64,000 bases of DNA, taken from assembly GCA_023897205.1 (NCBI GenBank), contig JAHWDD010000007.1, forward strand, positions 4,650,001 to 4,714,000, written 5' to 3'. The notes below the pieces were generated by a model. That model had not been told where the DNA came from. It saw nothing but the letters and a program-made list of their open reading frames with translations, and made no database searches. The stretch's first letter is position 1; every line of letters begins with the position of its first letter. Source of the DNA: Exophiala sp. HKRS030. Lineage: Eukaryota > Ascomycota > Eurotiomycetes > Chaetothyriales > Herpotrichiellaceae. Positions 24,001 through 34,110 of the stretch are shown one piece after another. Position numbers and translations under genes: made by a program.

Positions 24001-24923
24001 GAGTGCTTGTCCACAATCTAGATATATCAATTTCATATCAATTGCGATCCGTGATGAAAATGTCGAACCTACCAATCCTAGTGAACCCAGAGGCAAAGTC
24101 TCATAAAAGGAAAGTATCTGATAATCTTCGTATTGATGCCTGAATTCGTCTTGCAAGTGCTCAGAAAATAAAGAATCATGCTTGAGGAAGTCCATAAAAG
24201 TATTCTTTGGATTCCACAGAACAGATCTAGCAATTTTTGTAGCAATATCACCTAGATGGGCATGATTACCCCACGATGGGGAGTTGAGAAGAACACCAGT
24301 CCAAATGTTGACTTTCGAATGCTGTTGTATTTGTCGTTGAGTTTTGCTTCCACCAGTGCCTAGACAAAGATTCAGTGTCAAAAGAGCTATCCCTGCGCTT
24401 GACCGGGCGAGGAGGAAGAACTTCACAAGACGGACCTTGTGCGTGGACATCAGGTGTGCCTCTAAATTGACTTACCCTCTTGACAACAATGCCACCTAGA
24501 CTATGCGCGATAAATATGATTGGCCTTTGCGTGGATAAATGCCTTCTGTGCGCTGTGAGCCGATCAAGCAGGTTGACAGCTTGCTCATTGACCCCAGCTG
24601 TCGAACTTTCGATAGCGACATTGGAGTTGTAGCCGAAGACAAAGATCCTCGCGTGTGGTAAGCGCTTTGGCAGAAAATCTCGCAGCCACATCTTATCGTT
24701 TTCTGCTGTCCATGTTGCCTCAGCGTGGAACTTCCGGTTAACCGGATTAAGGCCATGGACTGCGATGATGCTGCACTTGTTAGTGCCTTCAGCACAGTGC
24801 AAACGAGTGACTCAGGTCTGGGATGAGGCCAGGAATATAATTGCCTGGGCGAGGTCGTACATACTCAATGTTGGCATTTTCTGGATCAACAAGTGCTCGA
24901 AGAAAATTCTGTTCAGTGGAGGC
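21060..24923 (-). CDS. NLR-type protein: alpha/beta hydrolase + NB-ARC + TPR (first exon unresolved)
   Basis: Exons fit at 24923-24865, 24770-24476, 24359-24073, 24017-23807, 23744-23510 and 23463-21060. One or more 5' exons with the ATG are missing. The N-terminal PGAP1/SesB-like hydrolase has IIAVHGLNP and the nucleophile elbow AHSLGG. A linker (FVGREVIIERLVELL) leads into NB-ARC, with P-loop GLGGIGKTQIALSYAHW, Walker B NWLMIIDNADD and the downstream GAVLLTTRD. A winged-helix region follows, then about five kinesin-light-chain-type TPRs (repeats of GxxHPxTL). A Ser/Arg-rich tail ends the protein. This is a classical fungal STAND/NLR plan, in which repeats sense a non-self or stress signal and the effector hydrolase is released. 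The exon at 24359-24073 has one frame break at 24269-24272 (CCCC on +), where the coding sequence needs GGGGG to read STPHRGGNHAHLG. The intron at 23464-23509 cuts the P-loop codon. Confidence 0.85.
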
Positions 24924-26665
24924 CTATGGTATACTTAGTTTCTGGCGTCGTCTTGACAGGCGATTGTGCGAGACGCTGTTGTTATGAACGAACAGAGAAT
25001 GAAAGATCAAGGAGACGACGGGACTTTCGTACCATGGTCAAGACTGGGCGGAATTCTACGGATTTGAATCCTCAATGATTGAGTTCGTAATAACACGGAA
25101 GCCAGAAGACTGATTCTTTTTTCGACGACCATGGGAGACCATTGAACCATGAATATTAGTGCCTTAGCCTAGCATCCCGGTCTCATGTGAGGAAATTCGA
25201 GGTAACGCAAGTATGACTGAGACTGTGACTGTGGAATTCGTTATGAACATCATCGAACATGGGAACGGGACCATGATTGGGATCCAAAGAAGGCTGAACA
25301 AAATGGCGAGATCATAGTCAACCCCGCCAAACAGTATGGAGCTGCCACATCATGAATGCCCTGCAACAACGTGCGGCGCCAATATGGCTGGGCTCCGAAG
25401 ACGGTCACCCATTAGTCTTGGACAGGGCAACGTCTACTCGATTGGCTTGTCACCTGCGTCTCGGATACTTGGAGTGTGTGCCCTTGCCATTCACAGATTA
25501 GCTCTGCTGTCGTGTTGCTCAGGGAGTAAAGGACATTATGCCCTGTTAGTGCTAGTCAGTGCTCAGCGTGCCCGGTAAACAATGTTCTAAAGGCCCGACG
25601 CTTGATAGGAATCCAGGACGATTCCCAGAGGACATGTTGTTATTCGGATGTGACCTTCAAGGAGTGAATAAAACCAAATGATAAGATTGAAGACTCCACG
25701 CGGGAGCACGTTCGCTCTTGGCGCATCTCAAAACTTAATCTACGCCGAGTTTCCTGCCCTGTCGTTGTACAGCCTTGTCGACCTCCAGACAGTGAAACCA
25801 CATCAGTATTATACAGAACATGGGCTTTGTATCAAATTGGTCTGGGTCATAGCATCCGTTTTTGTCCATTTTCATTTGCTTTCTCCCATAAGATATTCCG
25901 ACGTACCTCGACCATTTCCAGATAGACGTAGCATGTGATCTCCTTGCCGCCAGCCGACGGACCGTAAGGCTCCCCAACATAGAACTTGAAAGAGAATTCT
26001 AGAGTTACGGGAAGTGGAATGCCACTGAGTAGTCGACCAAGAAGTTCAAGATACCTGACTGCTTTGGGCATGGCTCTCGTACACGATTCGTCTTCTGATC
26101 TAATTGCTAATATTTAACATTTGGGAGGCTGACGCTACTGAAGGGTGCAATAGAGCCCAATTCGGCCAGTCATCGCATGCGAAGCAACTTCTTTCCGCTT
26201 TCGATTGGCAGATCTCGAGGTCGAGGGCTATCGAGCCCACATGAGTATATCAAAGTTGCCACTCGCACCTCGACGATGCCACGAGATCCTTCCTTGCGAG
26301 GGCAAGATATGAAACCTCGATTCGATGTCTTCTGCCACTGATTGGCGTACCAAATATTGGCTTCTCGACCCTGGGTAGACCGGTCTGAAGATCGTTTCAT
26401 GCAAGGCCTTGCACCAATAAATCGAGGCGGCTGGTGCTGTTGCTGTCGAAATCATGGCATGGTTCTTTAACATGCGATTCCAAATGAATGTCAACTGATA
26501 GGTAAAAATAGTTTCCAAAGCGGTCCCCGCCCATACACTTTGCCTGTGACAAGATTCAACTATTTTGACCAAGATGATGACCCCGATCCAACAGCCGAAT
26601 AGACTCGCAGGCTCGACCGCAAGCCTGTACCACAAGTGTGGCTGTTGATCGTGCATTGTGGATCA
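24924..26665. other. Region upstream of the NLR; mostly no clear gene
   Basis: About 1.7 kb. It should contain the missing 5' exon(s) and promoter of the NLR gene (a minus-strand ATG context exists near 25035) and the 3' UTR of the CDF gene. One possible small two-exon gene (25735-26071) is listed separately. A 142-codon minus frame at 26228-26656 has no recognisable character. Confidence 0.4.
25735..26071 (-). CDS. Possible small protein (two exons), unknown
   Basis: A minus-strand frame starts MPKAVRYLELLGRLLSGIPL, continues through EFSFKFYVGEPYGPSAGG to LEMVE, and meets a good GTACGT donor at 25906. An acceptor (TCTGGAG) at 25783 would add VDKAVQRQGRKLGVD and a stop, giving 70 residues (introns phase 0, 124 nt). 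The composition looks protein-like, but the family is unknown and the acceptor is weak. It may be a real small gene, a remnant, or chance. Confidence 0.25.
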
Positions 26666-28030
26666 CTAAATCTCTTTCTTCAGGAAATGCTCGGGCTTGT
26701 GTGTCGTTTCGAAATCAATATGAACATAAGCTCGCTCGACATCTGGGAGGCTTTCGAGCTTCATCTGCAATTCTTCGGCAATGTCGTGACAGACACGGAG
26801 GGTCTCCTCTGGATCCATAACTACATCGACTTCGACGACCAATCTCGGCCCTGAATGCCATGCTCGTACTGTGTCGATCTGCTTGATACGATCACTGTGA
26901 GTCATGCTAACATAAGTGATGAGCTGCTGTGTCTCGGTATCAGCCGTGATGCCGATCAGGAGTTGAAACTCGGACCATGCGGTACGTAGCCACAATCCGG
27001 TGATGAGAACGGACAAGACGATAGCCCCGGCGGGATCAAGCCACCATCTCAATTTGGAGCCGCCAACAGAGGTCAGGATACCGAAACCATTGACAAAAAG
27101 ATCGTTCCGATGGTCCTCCCATAGGATTCGGACTTGAGAGTACTGATTCCTGAGTGCCCAGCAATACAAGAACAGGGACAGTTTTGTACAAAAGGCGATT
27201 GAGACAGCGATGACGGATGGAAGGTGGAAGCCCTTGGTTTCATCAGTGGAGCCTTGACTGAGGTCTTGAATGGAAAAAGCAATCAGAATGAAGCTGACGG
27301 CGATCATGAGGAAGCAGAAGACAATATTGCCGGCATTTTCAATGCGCGCTTTCCCTGCAGGGAACTTGCGTGCGTCAACCTTCTGTACTGCCTTGTTGGA
27401 CAAGATCAAGGTTAAATTAGAAAGAGGGTCGAACACAGAGTCTGCCATGGTTGTAAAGAGAGAAAGGGAGCCCGAAGCTATGGCACCGTAGAGTTGCAGA
27501 GCAGCAAGACAGATATTTGCCCCAAAGCTTCCATAAACTGCGATCTTGTACTTGAGGTGGTTGGAGACATGGGTATCTCTTGCTTCACGCACATGTTCGT
27601 CGACGGGCTTTAGGAACTTCTCAATCTGTTCATTCTGAGCCTCGTAGAAATCCGCCACTTTTGAAGACTTTGTGTGTCCTGTGATAACGAGCGGATTGCA
27701 TATGGCATTTCGTTTGCGGGCGGTATTAGCGGTAATGCGGTCGAGTTCTGACCTTGACTTGAGGCGTCGCGATAGGTCTAGAGGGTCTGAAGCGGACGAC
27801 TGTGCAGGCGATTGACTCTCTGCGTCAAAGGTTGAGGCCGTTCGGTGGCGCGATAATATATCATCGGTCTGCGGAATGGCGGAGGTTTTGGCCTCGCCGT
27901 GTAACAGATTTGAGTTGGGCATGGAACTATAGATGTCCCGAGAAGGGTTCCGATGGTAAGGAGCAGTGGTGAGCTCCACGAAACGATCAGACATTGGTCC
28001 TGCACTGGTTGTATGGCTGTTGCGGTCCAT
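26666..28030 (-). CDS. Cation diffusion facilitator (CDF), probable Mn2+/Fe2+ type
   Basis: An intronless frame encodes 454 residues from the ATG followed by DRNSHTTSAGPMSD. An in-frame ATG at 28138 would add a basic, unlikely leader. A disordered Ser/Arg-rich N-terminus (1-130) precedes about six membrane segments (190-360). They include GSFGANICLAALQLYG, FFLMIAVSFILIAF-like and GAIVLSVLITGLWL stretches. TM2 carries ADSVFDPLSN and TM5 DHRNDLFVN. Both show the DxxxD metal site that marks the Mn branch of CDF antiporters, as opposed to the HxxxD of Zn carriers. The C-terminal domain (RAWHSGPRLVVEVDVVMDP, VERAYVHIDFE) is the usual ferredoxin-like regulatory fold. Predicted role: proton-coupled export of Mn2+ or Fe2+ from the cytosol into the vacuole, Golgi or outside. 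The last line is family inference. Confidence 0.88.
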   Translation of the reverse strand: MDRNSHTTSAGPMSDRFVELTTAPYHRNPSRDIYSSMPNSNLLHGEAKTSAIPQTDDILSRHRTASTFDAESQSPAQSSASDPLDLSRRLKSRSELDRITANTARKRNAICNPLVITGHTKSSKVADFYEAQNEQIEKFLKPVDEHVREARDTHVSNHLKYKIAVYGSFGANICLAALQLYGAIASGSLSLFTTMADSVFDPLSNLTLILSNKAVQKVDARKFPAGKARIENAGNIVFCFLMIAVSFILIAFSIQDLSQGSTDETKGFHLPSVIAVSIAFCTKLSLFLYCWALRNQYSQVRILWEDHRNDLFVNGFGILTSVGGSKLRWWLDPAGAIVLSVLITGLWLRTAWSEFQLLIGITADTETQQLITYVSMTHSDRIKQIDTVRAWHSGPRLVVEVDVVMDPEETLRVCHDIAEELQMKLESLPDVERAYVHIDFETTHKPEHFLKKEI

Positions 28031-28543
28031 CGTAGGAGTTTGATAGATAGAGAAGACGTCGAAGTGGTTGAGAGGGCGCCGGTGACGGCAAGGGTAAAGG
28101 GGTGTCGGCGTCAATGGATATAGCCAGTGAGGATACAATTTTGCTGTGGATAAAGTGCCTTAATGATGCAACAATCGCAGTCTCGTTAAGATGCGGCCTA
28201 GAATATGGTGGTTGAGACCTTGAGATCATGGCGGAGACATGACGCCGCGGCTAAACGTTGAGAAAGCTGGCACCTACTGAGGCTTGAGGCTTGAAACCCT
28301 CCGGAACCGGAGAAAGGAGCAAGCCGAAACCCAAAATCATCCCTCTGATGGATTATTGTTTACTGCGTATTGTGCTTACGGAGTAGGTATCTATCAAGGT
28401 ACCTACCTACAAGTACCATCTAAAACGAGTATGCAGGTATGAGCTCACAAAGTCGGAAGAGAAACCAATTTGCAACCAGCGCTTCCGCCATCAGAAAGCA
28501 TTTCGTGAATACGGACAAATATGTCAAATCATGGGAATTCAAT
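28031..28543. other. Spacer: CDF promoter and SDR 3' region
   Basis: About 510 bp. A TACGGAGTA motif sits near 28376, followed by short GGTACC/TACCTACC repeats. No gene seen; the frame at 28439-28924 (+) is a shadow of the SDR on the other strand. Confidence 0.5.
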
Positions 28544-29357
28544 CTATTTCAGTCCACCCGTCAACAGGATACTTTGTCCTGTGAGATAGCCAGTTTTGCA
28601 TATCATTGTCACCACATTGGCACATTCCTGCGGCGTGCCCAATCGTCCTACGGGGATGTTCTTGACATCTCCCGGAGTGCCCTCAAGGAACTTTGCATCT
28701 GGGATCATGCCTGTCTCGCCGATCATTGCAGGTGCAACATCGTTGACAGTAATCCCATCTTTGCCCAACTTGTTCGCGAGATTCTTGACCATGCCCGTCA
28801 ATCCAGCTTTGGATGCGGCATAATGACAGCCATTGATGCCACCACCATATCCAGCTATACTCGACATCATGATAATTCGTCCCCACTTCTGCTGGATCAT
28901 GTGTGGCACAGCGAGTTTGGCTAGGATAAAGGGGGCTCGCAAATTGATCAAGATAGTGTGATCCCATTCCTCGATTGAAATGTCTACAATCTGTGGTATT
29001 CGTACTCCATAACCAGCGTTGGCGACAAGTATATCGGGCCCGTGACCATGTTGATCCTCGATCTCCTTGTACAGTTGTTCAATCTGTTCTTGTGATGCCA
29101 TATCCACTTGGTGTATTGAGATCTTCTGCTCTGAAGGAGTTTCCTGAAGTTCTGCCACCAGCTTTTCAATATTCGTTTTGCCTTTGGAGTATGTTACGGC
29201 TAGGTGTGCTCCTTCTCGGTAGAGATCGCGCGCACATCCTGCACCAATCCTTGTATCTATTAGCAAGCCTTCAATGAGATGGATTTGATTGAACTTACCC
29301 TCCAGAGGCTCCGGTTATCAGAGCCACCCGTCCTTTGATTCGGTTGTCGATAGACAT
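28544..29357 (-). CDS. Short-chain dehydrogenase/reductase (3-oxoacyl-ACP reductase-like)
   Basis: Exons 29357-29299 and 29249-28544 (49-nt intron, GTAAGT...ACAAG) encode 254 residues. The cofactor motif TGASGGIGAG is split by the intron at the second Gly-Gly and reads correctly when joined. Other classical SDR signatures are NAGYG, the catalytic Ser in IMMSSIAGYGG, the YxxxK pair in HYAASKAG and the C-terminal LTGG. Size and order match the FabG-like classical SDR group with NAD(P)H. The substrate cannot be assigned. It lies in the same direction as, and downstream of, a Zn2Cys6 regulator whose start is 3.1 kb away. Confidence 0.88.
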
Positions 29358-29972
29358 GGCGTTTTGTGGCGTATGAGAGAATCTAGGGTCTGTTTGAGCA
29401 CTTTCCTTGGGACCAAGTAGTATTTTGGGTGGAAGAAAGTGATCAAGCTTGAATAATCCATCGTAGCTGGAACATGAGAGATGTTTTAGGTGCCGTGAAG
29501 GTGCGGGGAAGAATTGGGGTACGCGGTCAAGGACGCGCCCGAACTCGCCGAGACTGCCACACTTTGCCTGCCACATGCGGGGGCAAGACCTCTCCTTCTA
29601 ACTAACTTGGGGACGTGCGCACCCAAGTCGGTCTTTGCGAGTCCTGCAGTCAATAGCCGACTATAACTCAAAAATCCCGCGGGCAGAACTGCGCCTATTC
29701 TCTTGGGGGTTGACTCTGTCGGGTATTGGACTGTTATTTATCTCTGTTGCTGTCTGTCGCCGGACAAGCTTGGGCTGCCTGTCAAGGAATGCAATTTAAA
29801 AGGTCGGAGAATTCCTTAGATGCCCACATCTCTTCATGTAAGCGGTGTAGGAGGTCTTCAGCGCGGCAGTCTTTTGCTGAGCAGTCCCACCATCAGACCG
29901 GACGAGCTTCGTAGCAATTGCCCGGAACCTCACAGCTCGATCTCGATGTGCCCATAGTCGACTTCTGTGGTC
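29358..29972. other. Spacer: SDR promoter and regulator 3' UTR
   Basis: About 615 bp between the SDR start and the regulator stop. Open frames here are short and featureless. Confidence 0.5.
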
Positions 29973-32453
29973 TCAGAAGAATAAATTGCCATTCCAATCT
30001 AGTGGCCAATTCATAGCACTGTTGACTTGTTGATGCTGCTGCCAGTCCATTTCCTGCCCTGGTTGCATCACACTTGATGTTGATTGATACCCTGTCATGG
30101 GTATCAGCATATTCAGCCCACTATTGGGTAGGTGATCACCCGACACATAATCTCCAACAGCTTCGAGGTCGAGCCAGGAAAAATCGTTGTTGGGACTGAA
30201 TTGCATGTACCCGTGAGCGTCCACGCGCACACTACCACTCGACGAGAGTTGGGTGTCCGAAGCTGCTGGTGACTGCATGGTATGGTGAGTATGAGCGGCC
30301 ATTGGCTTTGACGGTTTCATCCATAACATTTCTAACAACCGAGCGTATCTTGAGCCCGGATCTTGTGGTGAGACTGACGCTTGTTTGAGCACCTCCATGG
30401 CTTGAAAGACCAACTGACGTACTTGGCGTTCTTCCATGTCGGTCATGACCCCAAAGGACCGAGCCTTGTAGAGGAAGACGGCCGAGTAGATGCTGTAGAG
30501 ATAGTATCGTAGCGGCATGTACCTCAGATGAGCTTTGGGATCAATCTGCGTACTCAACAGCGTCAAGTAGGCCTTGGCTGCAGCCAGACTGGCCCAGATG
30601 AATCGTGCATCAGGCATGGCACCCACGTTGCCAAAGACATGTCTTAGGTGATCTCGCAATGAATGCGTCTCGCCTTTGGGCTTACTGGCGATGGCCTGTG
30701 AAATAGTCGCTTGGAACACAAAAGCATTCGTGTACAGACAGAGATATTCATACGACATTTGGAGAGTTACCTTGATGTGAGGTGAACACTCTAGTTTCCC
30801 CCATGTCGTGTTCCATCGCGCAATGGCAGTTCTGAAGTCATCAACGTACTTGACATAATCACCCATCAACATCATTTGTCCACTAGTCCGCATACCAGAG
30901 TAGAGGACATCGTGGACATTCGAATAAAGTTGTGTCAGATCCAGCGTGGCTTGCATGATCTTGGCGTGGTCTTCGTCACCAGGACTTAATGGTTGAAGGG
31001 ACGGAAAGTCGCGCGATGATAAGCCGGTCATTGGACCGGGGCCTCTGGACCAGAATGCTTTGCCTATGCGAACTGATATGAGGCGGTCAGAAACGTAGCA
31101 ATTGGCCCACGCCAGTCGTTTCCGTCCATCGATCTTAGCTTCTTCTTCACTTTCTTGCCGGAATGCAGTCCGGTCGAGACCCAAGAAATAGCCTGTGCGC
31201 AGGGCGATACCGACATGCATCCATGCTGATCGATCTTCTTCGCCTCTTCCAACTGCCTCAATGCGGTTGCGTAAACCCTGTGGCTCCCATTCAGAGAGTA
31301 ATAACAAGGCCTCGACTGCTTCGACCTCACAGTCGTGACCAGCAGCAATCCCTGAGATGAGGTCATGCATGTACCTCGAGCAACAGATGTGGACATTTGG
31401 CTGATCGACCAAGTCTTTGGATGCAATGGTGAGGACGGCAGTAAGCAGATGCTTGTCAGTCACGGCGAAGGTGTCCAATTGGGCGGGATCAAAGTACTGT
31501 CGAGGGACAAGGGGCAGATATGGATGATAGTGCTCTGCAAACCTCCGAACCAGCATGTGAATAATGTCGGACCCTAGATAGCCCTCACGTACAAGGCGAT
31601 ATGTCAGAACTCCGGCATGGATGCCATTGATCGAGCCTCGGGGTTCTGACCCGGCAGGTAATGTGTGATTCTCTGAGCGATGCTCTGGGCCCGTGGATGT
31701 CTTGAGATTATCGGCTTCCCGATTAGCAACGTCCTTCAAGAGCTGCCAGGCATCTGAAGGGTTTCTCGGAATGGTGTTCCCGATGGCACTGTCAGCAGTA
31801 GACGCAGTGTCGTCATCTTCGATCGAATTCAGGTGTGGTCCAGTACTGGCACTCTCAGCGACTGCCACCTGAGGGGCTCATTTCGGGAGGGAGTATGCGG
31901 GAAAGGGGGAGGAGGGCCTGGAGGGTTCTGACGGTCATCTAGATTGTATCGGACTGCAAGGTCTGGCGAGTTGAATTGGGTGGACACGGTGTTGGCAGGG
32001 AGGTTCTTCTTCCTGATCCGACTGCCACCACGATTGGAGGTGCCTAGGATGCATTCTTTGCCTTCTTTCTTGCAGCGTCCGCATGGCGGAGTACCACCGG
32101 ATGCTTCTCTGAGGTATGGTCAGCCTGAAGCCAGGACGGATTGAAAAGCAAGCAGACCATCAGCGAATGCATTATGGGGTGAAGGCGATTTGCCGACAAC
32201 GGCTATTGCTTCAGAGAGCGGTAGCCGTTGACAAGCATGTCAGGCGAATGGGGAAACACTGAGGCTCCTCAGGTGCAGGGTCCCACCGACCAGGAAGGAC
32301 TCGTTGATGGCCTGGGTCCAAAAGTGCGAGGCGAGACGAGACGAGACGAGACGAGATGAATACTCACAGATCACAACGGCTTTTTCGAGCGCGACAAAAA
32401 GTGCATGCTCGTGAAACGCGCTTCTGAGCAGCGGGAGAACCTTTGTCGGCCAT
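29973..32453 (-). CDS. Zn2Cys6 fungal transcription factor, one -1 frame break
   Basis: Exon 1 (32453-32368) starts MADKGSPAAQKRVSRACTFC. A 259-nt intron (GTGAGT...CCTCAG) interrupts the zinc cluster, and exon 2 (32108-29973) completes it. The six cysteines are C-x2-C-x6-C-x10-C-x2-C-x6-C (ACTFCRARKSRCD and PPCGRCKKEGKECIL). The middle holds the fungal-specific regulator domain (about 200-500), including LVRRFAEHYHPYLPLVP, HVGIALRTGYFLGLDR and RKRLAWANCYVSDR. The C-terminus is Ser/Gln-rich. Between the zinc cluster and the body one base is missing at 31873-31876 (gggg on +; coding CCCC should be CCCCC, reading RNEPPQVAVAE). Corrected length is about 740 residues. As a nuclear activator it could control the adjacent SDR and CDF genes, but that is guesswork. 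Automated models would probably split off the DNA-binding exon. Confidence 0.85.
32328..32357. repeat. (GAGAC)n microsatellite inside the regulator intron
   Basis: Five-base units GAGAC/ACGAG are repeated about five times in the 259-nt intron that splits the zinc cluster. The repeat may explain why this intron is longer than the others in the window. Confidence 0.75.
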
Positions 32454-34110
32454 GAAGTGTGGGAAAAGCAAAGAACTTCAGGTGGCGCAAGACGGTGCCA
32501 ATGAAACCATGACGGAGGAAATATTACTTGAAGCCCGAAGTCACTTCCTCGGTGGCAGCCTGGCCGCCTGGCAATCTGGCAATCTGGCAGTCTGGCAACC
32601 TAGCAGTCTGGCTTGCCCTGGCAGGTCACGGCAGGTGCGAGGCGAGCTGAACGCAACGCGTTGTGCGTTTGGACTCGGGAGTCGGGGATCAGGCCAGGCT
32701 GGGACTTGTCAGGTTGCCAGGAAATCAGACACAATTAGACACTGAGGCTCTCGGGCACCTTTGATCGCCTTGGGCCGCCCGAGCGGCCCTCCGAAATCAT
32801 GTTTAGGCGGTGGGCCTAACTAAGTTAACTAGTGTACTGAGTACAGTAGTTAGTACTTACCTAGTTAGGTGCCTAGTATGTAGTTAGTATACGGTGTAGT
32901 CTCTGAGGAGAAGGAGATGCGGTTGCGGGTCTCCTCCAACAGCACGTGATCAGGCACGCGCATCCCTGGAGTGCCCTGGCTCTCTGCCCGCGGCCCTTGT
33001 GCGATCACTGTGCGATGTATGTAGCCTCACCTTGGGTGGAGCGAGTGATATCTGGAAGACTGGTTGGAAGACTGGTACGGTCCTCGGGCAACATTAGGCA
33101 ACAAAGAGTCTGCAGTCTGCAGTCTACGGAGTAAGTTAGGTGGGTGCTAACGATACTTTCAACCCTGGTAACTCATTGCCTATTGATCATGCAGTGTTAT
33201 CATCCTCTATTGCAACCAATACTGGCCCCTGCTATCTTTCAACGTACTCTTGTCTGGGGATTGATTTTCAAATGTAGTCTTCACGCAGACCTAAAGTGGC
33301 CGCGCTGCTGCGTGGAGCAAAGGTATCATTTCAACGAAAGTTGTGTGGTCACGTGGTAGAACAACGATCGCACGGCTGTCACCTTGAACGCGTCGAACGT
33401 CATTTGGTAGTTACTCCGTAGTCACTTACCTCCTTAACCTTACTCCTAGGTAGGTACCTACGGAGTAGTAGTTAGGTGGGCACCACCTGGGCACCACTGC
33501 AGCCTCAGTCAAGCTGCAGGTCCTAAGCTTGCTCCGTAGTGAACCCCAGTGACCCCTCACAGCCTCAGTGTCCCCGTATTCTGTAATCTGTATTCTGTAA
33601 GTACTACTCCGTAAGCTGCAGGCCAGTGGGCCAGCCTTGCCTTGCCCGCGCCCGCCACGCCACGCCATGCCACGCTTGTCAAAATTTACGACGAGCCTCG
33701 CCTGCGCCAGTGATAAACAATCGCCACCTCAAGCCTTGCAGGCTCACCTTAATGCCATATCCTTTGAGATCGGTTGCTGGATTTACTTATGCCTCCTTCG
33801 CTCTTTGTCCCGTCCAGTCCCGTCCAATCTCGAAGCGATACCCGTCTCAAACCTCTTCTCCTGGCTCTCCCTTTGACTCGGCTTCCTTTGTCCTTGCGCG
33901 TCCTCCATTTTGTGTGACGCATACTTACACCTAAACTCCGACCCCTCCACTCTATGAAAAGGCAACTTTGCTGTCCAGGCAATAAATCCACTCGAAGCCC
34001 TGTCTTCACGCCCTGTCACGCTACACAAATGCCGCCTGCATCATTTTGCCTTGTCAATCCGCATCTTTATCTCCCCAACATCTATACCCTATCGCTCTAC
34101 GTCCCACAAA
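32454..34110. promoter_or_regulatory. Long divergent intergenic region with TACGGAGTA motifs
   Basis: About 1.66 kb between the Zn2Cys6 regulator (-) and the SNF2/RING gene (+). It contains a 10-nt-scale repeat at 32573-32615 (GGCAATCT and GGCAGTCT variants) and several TACGGAGTA or TACTCCGTA copies around 33120-33615. There are also GTAGGTACCTAC palindromes near 33450. No convincing gene is present. Confidence 0.5.

Noticed and set aside
26228..26656. 142-codon minus-strand frame next to the CDF gene
   Set aside because: Sits in the presumed CDF 3' UTR, lacks domains and has an odd His/Trp-rich composition; kept only as a weak possibility.
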